From Saksenaea vasiformis B4078 (lineage: Eukaryota > Mucoromycota > Mucoromycetes > Mucorales > Saksenaeaceae): DNA of 64,000 nt. The notes below the pieces were generated by a model. That model worked only from the letters and a program-made list of their open reading frames with translations, made no database searches and was not told the origin of the DNA. The translations under genes and the position numbers were made by a program. The DNA lies in assembly GCA_000697055.1 (NCBI GenBank), contig JNDT01002383.1, positions 210,877 through 274,876 on the forward strand. Reading direction: 5' to 3'. This document shows positions 12,044-22,929 of the stretch, piece by piece (within the stretch, counting starts at the first letter, position 1; every line of letters starts with the position of its first letter).

Positions 12044-13920
12044 TTATGATGCAAACACCGTGAGTTTACCCTTTTCAATAGCCAGGGCGAATGCCTCCTC
12101 CATATGCAGTTCATTTTCCAATGGTAAACTGTCTTCCGTTGTATTGCCTTTGTAACGTAGCGTCACGTCGAAGTCAAGCCGTTCCCGAACTTTGGTTCGT
12201 AACACGTCCAATGTACAGTCAGTTGGAACTTTGATTGCAAAGATGTCATCTTTGTGAACAATTTTAACCTTGATCGTGTTTAAGTTGGCAGTAGGAGCTG
12301 TCTGGCTTGAATCTCTCGCCGTTTCATGTTGTGGATCCTGATCCATCTCTGCATCCCCTTCGTGGATACCGAAAAGAAGTACCTGCACCAACTCGCTTTC
12401 TGAAATATAGCGAGGTAAACTCAATAGCTCCTTGCAGTATTGATTTAAATCCCGTTGTCGATCAGCTAGATACCAAAAACGTTACTCCTTCTTTTCTTCT
12501 TCTTCTTCTTTTTCTTTTTTTCTACCTGTGATATCCTCATCTACTTCCGTTAATGGTCCTGGCATATACGGTAGTATTCGGTCTCGGTCTGCCTGTCCTG
12601 CTTCCACAGGAAATTTGTGCAATAAATTCAACTGGAAATCATGAAAGTCTTCAAAAGGTATCAGATCCATTCTTGAAAAGAAAATCGCATCTTACCTTCA
12701 TACAACCGATAAAGGATCCGAAATTTGCCATTACTTAAGCGACAGTGGACAATAAACCAGTACTGATCCCCTTCGAGAATAAATGAATCGAGAACGGCAG
12801 AAACAACGACAGGTTTTTCTCCATGGGACACGGTGCGAGTCGTCGGCTCTCGTTGGACGGTTTGAGTCGGATAAATAGCAGCCTCTTCTTCTTCGGAGAT
12901 GTAGGATGGGTCCTGGGTTGAAGACACCAAATGTTGCATGCCATAACTGTCAAGCATAGCATCTGGATGCTGTGCTTCACCCGATTTGGCATAGTAGTAA
13001 TAATCATCATAGGGTGGTTGACTATGCCCTTTTGAGGTTGTGTAGCGATCGGAATGATTGGAAGACATGCTGGATGAAGAGGACGCAGTAATGGCGGACA
13101 TGGAGGGTAAGGTAACCGCAGGTTGGTGTTGATCTGGTTTATCAATCCGACCAAGTGGAATGCTCGATGCTTCGTAACCTTGGGTCATTTTTTTCCATTC
13201 TTCTACTTTGAGGATCAATTTGGAAGATCGTTGCATCAAATCGTTCACGTCAATTGGTCGGCCACTGATCGCGTCGCGGATTTCAACGAAAGAGACGGGG
13301 ATCAAACCGGGCCCGCCCAGTCGACCGATAGGTTTGGCCACAAACCATTCGAAATTGGATTGAGCAATAACAATGATAGGTTCGCCTGCTTTTGCTTCCA
13401 ATTCATCCGAACGTTCGGCATGAAAATCGTAAAGGACAACACCATAAAGATGAGGCGCCTTCTTCCCCGCCACAGGCGCTAAAAAAGGAATTGAAGGTGA
13501 GCGAGGAAAAGAGACGAAAAAAGAAAAACACTCACGAGGGTCATAGTCGGCATGTACCGAGTCACTGCTACTCGTAGCGGGTTGTGCGGCGGTTAGACTA
13601 CGTTCGGTCTTGTCCAACACCTGGAACAAACGAACAGGAACGATGCCTTTTACATTGGTAGCCGGATTACAAGCTTCAAACCAATGAGGATCGTTTTCTC
13701 TGTCTATGACATGGAAGAAATCGCCTTTTGCAAATGAGAGTTCATCAGGGCCTTGTGCCTGATAATCATACAATGCCTTGATGATCTTTTTGGGAGGCGC
13801 TAATGACGCATGATTGGTAGTGGGGAGGTTGAGTGGTGTTGAGATCTTATTCTTGACAAGGGAACGCCGGGCAGACCTTAAGCTACGTGGCGGTTTGACT
13901 TTCTCTTTCGACAGGAACAT
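12044..13920 (-). CDS. BEM1: Bem1-like polarity scaffold (SH3-SH3-PX-PB1)
   Basis: Scaffold that brings Cdc42, its exchange factor and PAK kinase together at sites of polarised growth. Four exons: 13920-13536, 13478-12696, 12648-12526, 12465-12044; 570 aa. Domains in order: SH3-1 (IKALYDYQAQGPDELSFAKG, residues about 35-95), SH3-2 (VVLYDFHAERSDELEAKAGE, about 135-195), the Bem1-specific linker around DVNDLMQRSSKLILKVEEWK, PX (AVLDSFILEGDQYWFIVHCR, with LYEDFHDFQLNLLHKFP and PYMPGP, about 310-430), and a C-terminal PB1 (VKIVHKDDIFAIKVP, then LRYKGNTTEDSLPLENE). The same architecture distinguishes it from p67phox/NoxR, which has TPRs. An upstream in-frame methionine at 13962 would add 14 hydrophobic residues; the ATG at 13920 is preferred. 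Its stop lies 71 bp from the convergent RAB4 stop. Confidence 0.95.
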
Positions 13921-15238
13921 AAGGTATGAGAGTAAAAAAGGAAAAAGAGAAAATCCCAGCAAAAATTACCCATTGTTTATGTTTCGCTAACCAACGCTTT
14001 GTTTCATTGGATCAAACAGCATCATTCCCAAATCAAGTTGCTCATTTTTTCTTCACTTCTTTCTTTTTCACATGCTATTTTTTTCCCTTTCATCCTGGGT
14101 AACTTGGTGAAATGAATTGCCATGGGGAAAATCAAAAGACTGTGAAATTTTTGGTAGGCTTTGCGCACTGTGTTAGTCGGGGTAGTCGAAGCTCATCCTT
14201 GCAGATGAACGTCGCACAAACTTAAAAAGTGACCCGAAACATAGGCTTTACTGGCACCGTCGATTAATACTACTAACTACTCATACAATTGTCTTCAGAA
14301 TATGATTATCGCATCGTCTAAAAATAAATAGTGCTCTCCTGACAAATCAAATCTCATCACGCTAGAAAGTCTTGTTGCACAAGGCGAGTTAATTTCACCA
14401 TCGTCCTTTTTCTTGCTTTCATTTTAATCACAAACTGTATCAAATAGCTTGTGTGACGAGAGAAAAGCAAAAGAATCGTCCTTTTGGGTATAGAAGCACA
14501 AGCAAATGATAACAGGATATACGCAGATTCTAACGGAGTTCTCTCCAGAGAAAAAAAGAAAAAAGAATGTCTCAAGAAGCGGGCTTGTAGTTTGGGTCAC
14601 TTTTGATAGCTTATGTTCCGGGGGGGGCAAAAGCACAATTTGGGACTAGTAACCTTTTCTTCTTTGGCAGGTTAGTGCTCGTGGCAGCTCTCTGAAGGAG
14701 TACACAGGTTGAAAGAGCGCTTGGAGCATCACGGTAGCAAAGGCTGCGGTCGCGTCAGTGGTGATAATCCGTGGTGAAGACAGTGCAAAAGGTTCCAAGG
14801 GCGCTATTGTAACTGATAATGTGGCCGATAAAACCCGGCGTATAAGTCAATCCTCCGTTATCTCAGATGAGAGTTGCACTATTATAGTCATTGACTGCGT
14901 GTTATTCAAGGTCGCTCGGATATGTAACAGCTATGGGGTCTGTGCTCTGGGAAAAGGATGTTAATGTTCTTACATCACTTTACCTACTGCGCCGCGGTCC
15001 CTGATCCGTGCATCGGAACTACGCCAATGATAAGTGAGATAACAAATTATCAAAGGTACTCAACGTGAATGGGTGTGTGTGCTACTCTAATAACCTTTGC
15101 ATCTATGGGAAATCGAATTCCACAGTAGTAAAAAGTATATAATTCTTTTCACGAATGCTATATTAATAATGCATACATTACTTCTTTTCTCGGCCCAAAC
15201 TTGATTCTACATAGAGGCACATATTTATTTAGAATAAC

Positions 15239-15800
15239 ATGGATCGCCATTCAGTAAGCAGTAAAGATTATGGCACAGTGGGCCTCTGTCTTATGTTCTT
15301 GGTGAATGTCAACAACAGTATTAAAGCACCTAAACAAACGTAAGTTCTTGTTCAGATGTTCACGTGAAGATGGATGTGGAATGAATCTATTACATACATC
15401 CAGGTCGATCTGTGTGGGTATTCAGCAAGCGGAAGGCGATTGGCTACCTTAAATGAAGTTCTCTTGGCTGCGCCATACAACTGTACAATTGGTTAGGGGA
15501 GTTATTTCATCGAATGAGAATAATGGTCGGATTGAGTGACGGAACGCTCTTATTTTTACATACGTATCAAATCACTGGACGGACTGTATGGACAATACAT
15601 CGACGCAAATACCGGTTCCATCAAGGTCAAAGAGACCCTCAAATTCACGTTGGAGCAGTTGTTCTGTGAACAGCTCGACGAAGGGGCGGAAACAATTTAA
15701 CAGATGTTTGATGGGGTTCCGTGAATACGACTCCCTGACGATTAGTTCTATGCTCGAAGTTGCAAGAGGGAATCTGATGAACGATTATTTACAAGGATAA
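15239..15800 (+). pseudogene. Possible decayed gene of unknown family
   Basis: Three open, protein-like stretches in different frames on the plus strand. The first starts at an ATG at 15239 (34 codons, then a GTAAGT donor with an acceptor 64 bp later). The second, at about 15405-15490, reads VDLCGYSASGRRLATLNEVL. The third, at about 15545-15700, includes LDGLYGQYIDANTGSIKVKE and LEQLFCEQLDEG before a TAA, after which another frame continues to 15800. Composition looks coding, but no model joins them in one frame and I recognise no domain. A chance series of open frames remains possible. Confidence 0.25.
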
Positions 15801-16566
15801 GGGTTTGGATGACGCATGAACCCCAGAAAACAGTATCTTAGATTGTAATCTTATTTCACCATATGCATTAGCAGTGAAGCGGATAGCCGTAGATCACACA
15901 GGTTGCGTACGGACTGATTTTCGCTGCGGGTTCCTTACACCTCCACGTGTGGCGCTGAGCCATACGCACGACATTGCTTCCTATGATAAATTTTGAAAAC
16001 CATTGGGATGGGCATTTCGGGACAAAGCTCATCCATACTTGCATCTCCAGCTACATACTGACATGCACGCTTCCGTGGAATCGCCTTTTTCGGTCCTACA
16101 TGGTCATTAAGCATTTATTTTTTGTGGCCTCTGTAAGGGAACGTAAACCAAATATAGGAAGCAAAATTTGGAAATAGATCACTAACACTAGCTTTCTTTT
16201 TCAGACGTGTATAAGGAACGCTATCAATCGTTGTAGGAGAAACTAGTAGGTTGGATATAGATAAGAACTGCAACGGTGATTGAAAAATTTATGCTTAGTT
16301 TCCATGTGATCTTCCGCTTTTCATTTCCCCTTGACAATTACCTTTGTGTTACAAGGAAAGCATTTCAACTATGCTGTTCTCTGTATATCTGTTTCTCTCC
16401 AAAAAAAACATCGAAAAAGGCAAAAAAAGGAGAAGCGGAGGGAGGCAAATTTGCTGCGGTTCATGGGTTGCCAAAGCAACAGGAATGTCCACATGATCTG
16501 CGGAATACAAAAAAAATAATTTGACGAGCCAATCCTTTCTTTTGCTTTGTTACCTTTCTTCCCAAC

Positions 16567-16814
16567 TACCGACACTCACACTCAACACTCACACACACGC
16601 ACACGCACTCACAAAGTGTACATAACTTTTATTTACTGCGGCACACACATACACACACATACGATACGTAGAGCGATTTTTATCCCAAACCAGAGTAGTA
16701 GAAACAGTTTTTTGTTTTATTTATTTTAGAGGTAAAGCATAGTGGGTGTGTATGACCTGTTGTGGGGGGAACGTAATGTTTGGTTTTTATCTTTCTCTCT
16801 CTCTCTCTCTCTCT
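16567..16814. repeat. CA/CT simple-repeat tract
   Basis: Imperfect (CA)n at 16567-16612 and 16642-16660, then (CT)n at 16792-16814. They lie in the probable 5' region of the downstream membrane-protein gene. Confidence 0.8.
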
Positions 16815-17000
16815 TCGAAACTCCATTCCTCTTTCATTACTTTCATCGACCTTCGATAACGCAAACTTCGTAATTCACCATCAAACCTTTCGCTGCGGAA
16901 TCAATATTTTCCTTTTCCAAAAATAACCTTTTTGCTTAAATATGACTATCACTAAATTTCAGTTGTCTTCCTTTCTTTTTCTATATATCTAACTACTACG

Positions 17001-19100
17001 ATGTTAATGAGTTCAGGATCATCACCAGTAAAAGATGATAACGATTTCAACGGTAAGTGGGACATACGAAGACTTGTCGACGAAAATCCGAATGCATATT
17101 ATTCTTTTCTTTTAAAAGATACCAGATCAACCTCAAGTTTCAAAGGACAAGTTCGTTATGGAAAACATACGTTGGATCAATCATCATTTTCTACTCATCC
17201 TTTGACAAGGTCTTATCAAGATGAAAAAAGTAACATCGATTACAGATCATTGGACGAAGCACTCGAGGATGATCATGTCATCTCAAGTTCTCGCGTCACA
17301 TCTACTGACTCCCTTGCGAGTGAATCTATTGAATTGGCTGTCTCAGAAGACGATGTGGGGTCGGAAACATTGATGGCTTTGTTGGACGGAGAAAGAGATT
17401 TGGAACAACAAATGACAGCCATTGAACAACAAGAGAACATCTCAAATGGAGATGATTTACCTTCCGCACCATCCTTTGGAACTTCCACTGTATTCAGAGT
17501 TCTATATATGGGCGCAGCAACTGAGAAGGACAAGCGTCTGTTCCTAAACAAACTATCCGAGGGCTTATCAGAAGCTTTAAACTACAATCCGGAGGGTCCT
17601 TTGTTTCCGTCACACTATCTTTTCAGGGAACGGAAACAGCATGTCCTTCTTATGAGCCTTGTGCCTGAAGAAGACGGTAATTTTACAGATACATACGAAG
17701 ACTGCGGAATTTCCATTATCGAGGCGGATTTTAGCTGGGCCACCCCCGTAGGCGAGAAAGCACCGGCAATGATTGAAAATTACGTATGGAAGCAATGCGA
17801 ATCCGCGCGAGAGGATGATCCTACCATTTGGATCAGACCACCAACAGGTGATGTCGAAGGGTTTGTGTATCCCGACAAGACAACGCAAGGCATCGACCTA
17901 TGCGTCTATTTCTACAATGGTAGCCATGCCCGGCCAAATGAGATGGAGCAACGGCGTGTCAGGGATGATCTGATCATGTTGTGGCGTCTGAAACGTCTTG
18001 GTGTGCCCGTCCTACCTCTTCTTTCCTCCATACCTACCCAACAACGACGTGCTTCTTCTCCCTCCGTACCCTCCCTCGTGTTGGGAGTACCTGAGCGGCG
18101 TTCTCGTCTGGCCGATTTGTTGGCGCAGTACAAGGTCCGCTGTGTCGATCTTGTCCATCTGGAGGTGGGGCAGCCGTCTTTTCAAAAGACGAATGGAAAG
18201 CGGGGTGTGGATAGAGAAAATTCGTTTCTCGAGCAACAGCTTGGACGAGAATGGGCAGCGTCTAGCGTGGCGCCCGCAGCATTATATCAGATCCTGACGA
18301 TCCAGCAGTTTGTCGCCATGCATAGACATGCTATCTACGATTTGCTGAAAAAAATCCGTCAAAAAGCATTGAACAGGGAGAAGGTCCGAAATATGATTCG
18401 AACACAGGAATCCCGAGAGGTCATACCCAAGGATGTTGCCACGGGTCGATGGTGGTGGGGACGGGGGTGGAGGTGCTATGTTTGCTTTGCGATGGTTTTA
18501 CTGTTGCTCTTCGGCCTAGCGTGTTCGTTGTTGCTTCCACCGTCGATACCAGCGTCTTATCACCCGCCACCTCTTGCTCATCGCCATCATCATCGTTCTC
18601 CGTGGAGTGCGTCCTTGACCATGATTTCTCCTAACATGACATTCCTTGTTGAAGTACGTAATCCAAACGATCAGTTAAGCTGGGCACCAAGTCTTCCAGT
18701 GGCAAGGGTAAGCAATCAAGCGATAACAATCACCAAGTACAAAGAAGGCTACTATCGGTTTAGCTTCCCCTTGCCTCTCTGTGGCCTTTCCTCTTCTTCT
18801 TTTCAAGTAGATGTTGATGTACCACACGTTGATCACGTCGTCGGAAGTCCTATCCAATTTTCCTTATGTCAAGCACCACCGCCATCCCCCTCCTCCCCCT
18901 CTTTCTCCTCGTCGACACTGCATATGACCAGCAGGACGATAACATCATCGACCATGGGATCAACGACAGATACTGTCCAATTCAGTAGTCATCCTTCGAT
19001 AAATCACTTATGGGATCGATGGACGGAAGGCATGCTAGCAGCCTATCGTTCTTGGGCCTATGTAATGGAACATCGTGTCCATTTGGTGCTCAATCAGTAA
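17001..19100 (+). CDS. Single-pass membrane protein, unknown function
   Basis: A 699-aa intronless frame I do not recognise. Residues 1-150 are acidic and Ser-rich. Residues about 165-400 look globular, with an alpha/beta pattern such as FRVLYMGAATEKDKRLFLNK and later IDLCVYFYNGSHARPNEMEQ, vaguely like a divergent GTPase-type fold but with no P-loop. A basic helix (residues about 455-475) precedes a strong membrane segment around residue 495 (CYVCFAMVLLLLFGLACSLL). The 180-residue C-terminal side carries a beta-rich segment (LVEVRNPNDQLSWAPSLPVA...YYRFSFPLPLC) that recalls a filamin/Ig-like repeat. Topology is uncertain. The codon composition and length make it a real gene. It converges with GPD1. 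Confidence 0.75.
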   Translation: MLMSSGSSPVKDDNDFNGKWDIRRLVDENPNAYYSFLLKDTRSTSSFKGQVRYGKHTLDQSSFSTHPLTRSYQDEKSNIDYRSLDEALEDDHVISSSRVTSTDSLASESIELAVSEDDVGSETLMALLDGERDLEQQMTAIEQQENISNGDDLPSAPSFGTSTVFRVLYMGAATEKDKRLFLNKLSEGLSEALNYNPEGPLFPSHYLFRERKQHVLLMSLVPEEDGNFTDTYEDCGISIIEADFSWATPVGEKAPAMIENYVWKQCESAREDDPTIWIRPPTGDVEGFVYPDKTTQGIDLCVYFYNGSHARPNEMEQRRVRDDLIMLWRLKRLGVPVLPLLSSIPTQQRRASSPSVPSLVLGVPERRSRLADLLAQYKVRCVDLVHLEVGQPSFQKTNGKRGVDRENSFLEQQLGREWAASSVAPAALYQILTIQQFVAMHRHAIYDLLKKIRQKALNREKVRNMIRTQESREVIPKDVATGRWWWGRGWRCYVCFAMVLLLLFGLACSLLLPPSIPASYHPPPLAHRHHHRSPWSASLTMISPNMTFLVEVRNPNDQLSWAPSLPVARVSNQAITITKYKEGYYRFSFPLPLCGLSSSSFQVDVDVPHVDHVVGSPIQFSLCQAPPPSPSSPSFSSSTLHMTSRTITSSTMGSTTDTVQFSSHPSINHLWDRWTEGMLAAYRSWAYVMEHRVHLVLNQ

Positions 19101-19272
19101 CTGGAGGAAAGAGTAAAAAAACCAAAAACAAAAAAAAGAAATAAAAAGAGAAAGAAAAACCTTTTTTAATACAGATAGCTACAGTCAAAAAGAGGTTGAG
19201 AAGGGGAAGTCGTTTCTACTGATATATACAAGATGATGAAATAAGCCAAAAATAAAGAAAAAAGAATGCGAT

Positions 19273-20488
19273 TTAAATGTCGCGAACAATGGTTTCAACG
19301 GGTGCTCCTTCGTAAATGATGCGATAGACAGTTTCGAAGAGTGGGAATTCAGATGTCATGTTACGAGGAGCAAGGAACTGATGAACTTCCATGGCAGTAA
19401 GTGTGCCTTGCAACTTTTGACCATGTAGCATATCGCGTTCCAACTCGTCAATGGGTTTGCCTGTCTTTGCAAACGCTTCAGCCACCTTACGGTTGCGTCC
19501 TCCGGAACAAGTCGTAATCAGATCAGCTACACCACACGATTCAAAGAAGGTTGAATCTTCCACACTTCCGAAGAAAGTCTGTCCAAACTTTCGCATTTCC
19601 ATCAGACCAAGACGAACGATGGCAGCCTTAGTGTTACTTCCGTAACTGCATACAAAAAAAGGATGTCAACAAATGGCTTCTCACCCCAACAACAGCCAAT
19701 TTCCCCCCAAAAAAACCTACCCTAAACCGTCCGAAAGACCTGCACCCACTGCCACAATATTCTTGAGGGCTCCGCACAATTCCACGCCAACATAATCCCG
19801 GATCACACCAACGCGGAAGTATTCTGTATTGAACAGCTTGAAGAACAACTCGCCATCGGCCGGCGAACGGCAACCAATCGTAGTCTCGCAGAATTTTTCT
19901 TCTGCTACCTCGTTGGCAATGTTGGCGCCACTGAGGGCAGCAACATTGATCCCGAGCATACGGGAAATCTCTTCAGAAAAGAGAGTAACACCGTCGGGTT
20001 TGATTTCAAGACCTTTGATGAGGGAAATGGCTTTGCAATTGGGTGCAATGCGACCATTCAACTTGTCACAAACGCCTCTGACAAACTGATGCGGGAGTAC
20101 GAACACAAGCACAGAAGCACCGTCGCATGCTTTGATCAGATCAGGTACTGCCTTGACATTGTTCGGAAATTTGATGCCAGGAAGGTACCTGCATCAGAAA
20201 ACGTTAGACAAAAAGGACACCGAAAGCAAAAAGAACTTTTTACTTTGGATTTTCGTGTTCGCGGTTGATTACGTCTGTCAACTTTTCGCCTTTATAGTCT
20301 TCTTCAAAGACCCACTGACGAACTTCAGGTTCAAAAATAGTGGGGAATTTCAAGACATTTTGACCAACAATTTTGCCAACAGCAGAACCCCTAATAATAG
20401 CCAAGTGAATGAAAAGGAACAATAAGAGATATAGAAAAAGTGTTTACCAGTTGCCGGAGCCAATAAGACAGACACGTTCTTTTGTCAT
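19273..20488 (-). CDS. GPD1: NAD-dependent glycerol-3-phosphate dehydrogenase
   Basis: Reduces dihydroxyacetone phosphate to glycerol-3-phosphate in the cytosol, feeding glycerol (osmolyte) and phospholipid synthesis. Four exons: 20488-20448, 20390-20244, 20188-19721, 19645-19273; 342 aa, family length. The Rossmann nucleotide loop [20 protein letters not shown] spans the first splice. FVLPHQF and SLIKGLE follow, then [14 protein letters not shown], the catalytic-lysine segment [20 protein letters not shown] and, after the last splice, [30 protein letters not shown] and the C-terminal [15 protein letters not shown] complete the fold. No peroxisomal or mitochondrial targeting signal is evident. 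Its product supplies the same lipid branch as the phosphotransferase at 22.9 kb. Confidence 0.97.
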
Positions 20489-21651
20489 GGTGGAATAGGT
20501 ACGATTTCGAATCAAAGAGGGAGTAAAAGATGTCAGTTTCCCAAAAGTTCGAAGAGTGAGGTATTTATAGCTGGTCATCAGAAACGAGTTGAGTCAGAAT
20601 CAAAGCAAGACGACGGTGCTGTGTTCTTTTTAGGTGTTCCTGATCTGAGTTTGTATTATTTTGTGCTGCTATTGTACCATGAGAAGCAGGCGCATTTTCA
20701 CAGAGAAAAAAAAATGCACGGATACAGTTAAAAGGATCTCCAACACGTGGCAAACCGTAACAACTCGATGTAAGATCTGCTATTTTCTACATCTCATGTG
20801 TCTAGCATATGAAAGCGTTGCTCTGACAATTTTTCACATGGAACAAAAGAAGAGCACTGCCTATCCTGCTTTCTCCGGATTGTCATCCGATTCCCCGCTT
20901 GGAAATATTCATTCATTCTTTTTTTTTTGTCCCCTTTTCTTTTTCCCGCTACATACAATGGCAAAGTCCCTTTTACCCTTTTCAAGTCATCCTACTTACA
21001 GCTTTCTACGACCACCTACCGGGTAAGGATTTCCACGGTTGACTTCTAGTGAAACCGTACCTTGTACCGTGCGAACAAGAATGTCGTTTACAAAGAGCGA
21101 TATGTGTCCTTCTGCATCGGATTCTTTAGCACGTAGGACAATGACAGAGCTGACAACATCACTTCCTCTTTCTTCCGTTTACTTCCTTGTTTGCTATTTA
21201 CAGCCTACGTTAATGTAGCACCAAACTCAATTCAGAGGCTACTATGTTTGATCCATCCAGTCGTCCACTAAAGAGCATGGAGATGATATATTGTGATGAT
21301 GACGATAGTACATTGTGCAACTTGGCTCATTGGCCATGATATATTGTCTGTGGCAAAAAAGGTCGTTATTCGAAAGCAAAGAGCCGCAATGCTTACATAA
21401 CAGTAATCATGTGCTACGCAGATTATTTCCTTATCTTGCTATAGTTCCCTTTTTATTTTATTATTATAGTTGCGATAATGCTGAGAGTTCTGATGATTAC
21501 CAAGAAAGGCATAAAAAAGAGAAGAGGTGTACGTTTTATTATGATGTTCCCACATTCTAAGGAATCGAATCCCAGTTACTATTTTCGGAACGACAGCGTA
21601 GGTTGAGAACCTACATATCGAACTAATTTGCATCAGAGACACTGAATCTAT

Positions 21652-22460
21652 CATGGGAAACCAAAAAATGAAGCCATCAAAACGAAATGTCTTGACTGAA
21701 GGCGGAGTTTCTGAATGTCCTCCATGTGAATGTGGGGTTCTGGACAATGATTTTTAAAAAGCAAAGTCGCAGTTTCGATAGGAAAAGATTTCCCTTCTGT
21801 ATTCAATTCTTTGTAACAACAACAATCAAGGTGGTCAGGGTGGTGATCAAGACGGTCAAGATAGGGGTAATCTCAAGCTGATCTTGGAGAACGTCCTAAA
21901 CAATTCCACTTCAAGCCATCGAGCAAAATTTGATAGAGACTATCTGTACGATGTGTGGAAATGCGAAAGATGCGCCAACAAACTTTGACGCAGTGGTTGG
22001 AGCGTAGTGGCGATGCAAAGTGCTTAGTTGAAGACTTCATGAAGGCAGCGTTCGTGTAGTGGCATGGCACTCGCAGGACAATATATGGGACAAGTGTGCT
22101 CTTCGTTCAGAAGCAGAAGAGCCCGGTGCTCGTATATATTCATTACAAAAGGGGAACCTTGGAGGGCTCAACGACTTCAGATCGCTGGCCAACTGCCTTG
22201 CAATTGCCCTGACTGTAAAGGTATACTGTTGTTGCCATTTAATAATCTAGCTGACACCACGTCAACAGCGGGAAGCGATGCACAGGGCAAAAGCATTTGT
22301 ACTTTTGAAGGACGCTATCGGCGCCGATGGGATCTGTCTCAACGACATAAAGGAGGGTGTGAGAGATACGATACAGAATTTTAAAGAGATGCATTGTCGA
22401 ATTCCAACCTCAAATAAATGTATATGTGACCAGGGAGGAACGATTAATGTAGTTGACTGA
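21652..22460 (+). pseudogene. Possible decayed Cys-rich gene, family unknown
   Basis: Plus-strand open stretches in shifting frames: from an ATG at 21652 a 34-codon frame ending SECPPCECGVLDNDF; a second (about 21815-21990) with GNLKLILENVLNNS and VWKCERC; a third with NCPDCKGILLLPF; and a last one to 22460 with KAFVLLKDAIGADGICLNDI. CxxC pairs suggest a zinc-binding ancestor, but no splice combination I tried joins them. Alternate frames over part of this stretch also look coding-like, so the evidence is weak. Confidence 0.22.
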
Positions 22461-22491
22461 AGTAGATGTCTCTAGAGAGGCCATCTACTTC
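22459..22491. repeat. 10-bp inverted repeat (hairpin)
   Basis: GAAGTAGATG at 22459-22468 and its exact complement at 22482-22491, with a palindromic TCTCTAGAGA core in the loop. Could form a stable stem; it sits just after the TGA of the preceding coding-like frame. Confidence 0.7.
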
Positions 22492-22929
22492 TACAAATGC
22501 GACCGATATTTTTTTAAAACGGCGACATCGATTTTCAGAGCCTACTGCTCCACTTTCTAAAAACGTTGTATTTCATTGACGAGACCCTTCATTCAGTGCG
22601 GTAATGTGCGTTCTAAGATATTCACTTATTATCGGATAGCCACAAACAAAGACACGAAAGTTGGGTAACACAATCGATAAATTCCTTCATTCGTAAATAG
22701 TAATGAACCAATGAATGCAAACAGCAGATCTCTTTCCAGTTTTACTATAAGCTTCAAGTAGCACATAGGTAGTCAGTTTCTCCAGTCAGTCGGAAGGCAT
22801 GACTTCAACGAAGGCTTTTTTGATCGCCCCAAAGAAAAAAAAATAAGTTAACTTTTCAAAAGCCGCGCGGGGATATCAGTGTGCCTTCCGTTTCTTCTCT
22901 GCCTTTCCTTCCACCCCCAACTTTGCGCG

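Larger units (their letters stand above)
13921..17000. other. Gene-poor 3-kb interval
   Basis: Contains the BEM1 promoter (left) and the promoter of the 699-aa membrane protein (right, with CT and CA simple repeats at 16567-16814). No intact gene recognised. Scattered coding-like traces at 14758-15800 are listed separately; frame breaks prevent a gene model. Confidence 0.5.
20489..22929. other. Intergenic interval with coding-like fragments
   Basis: GPD1 promoter at the left, then about 2 kb with no intact gene, and the promoter of the phosphotransferase at the right. Cys-rich coding-like fragments at 21652-22460 and an inverted repeat at 22459-22491 are listed separately. Confidence 0.5.

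Noticed and set aside
17001..18300. GTPase or dynein light-intermediate-chain-like domain in the 699-aa protein
   Set aside because: The alpha/beta pattern is suggestive, but no P-loop or other nucleotide motif is present.
21555..21660. tRNA-Glu-like anticodon stem (GTAGG-TTCTCAA-CCTAC on the minus strand)
   Set aside because: T stem has mismatches, the variable region is too long, and no acceptor stem pairs.
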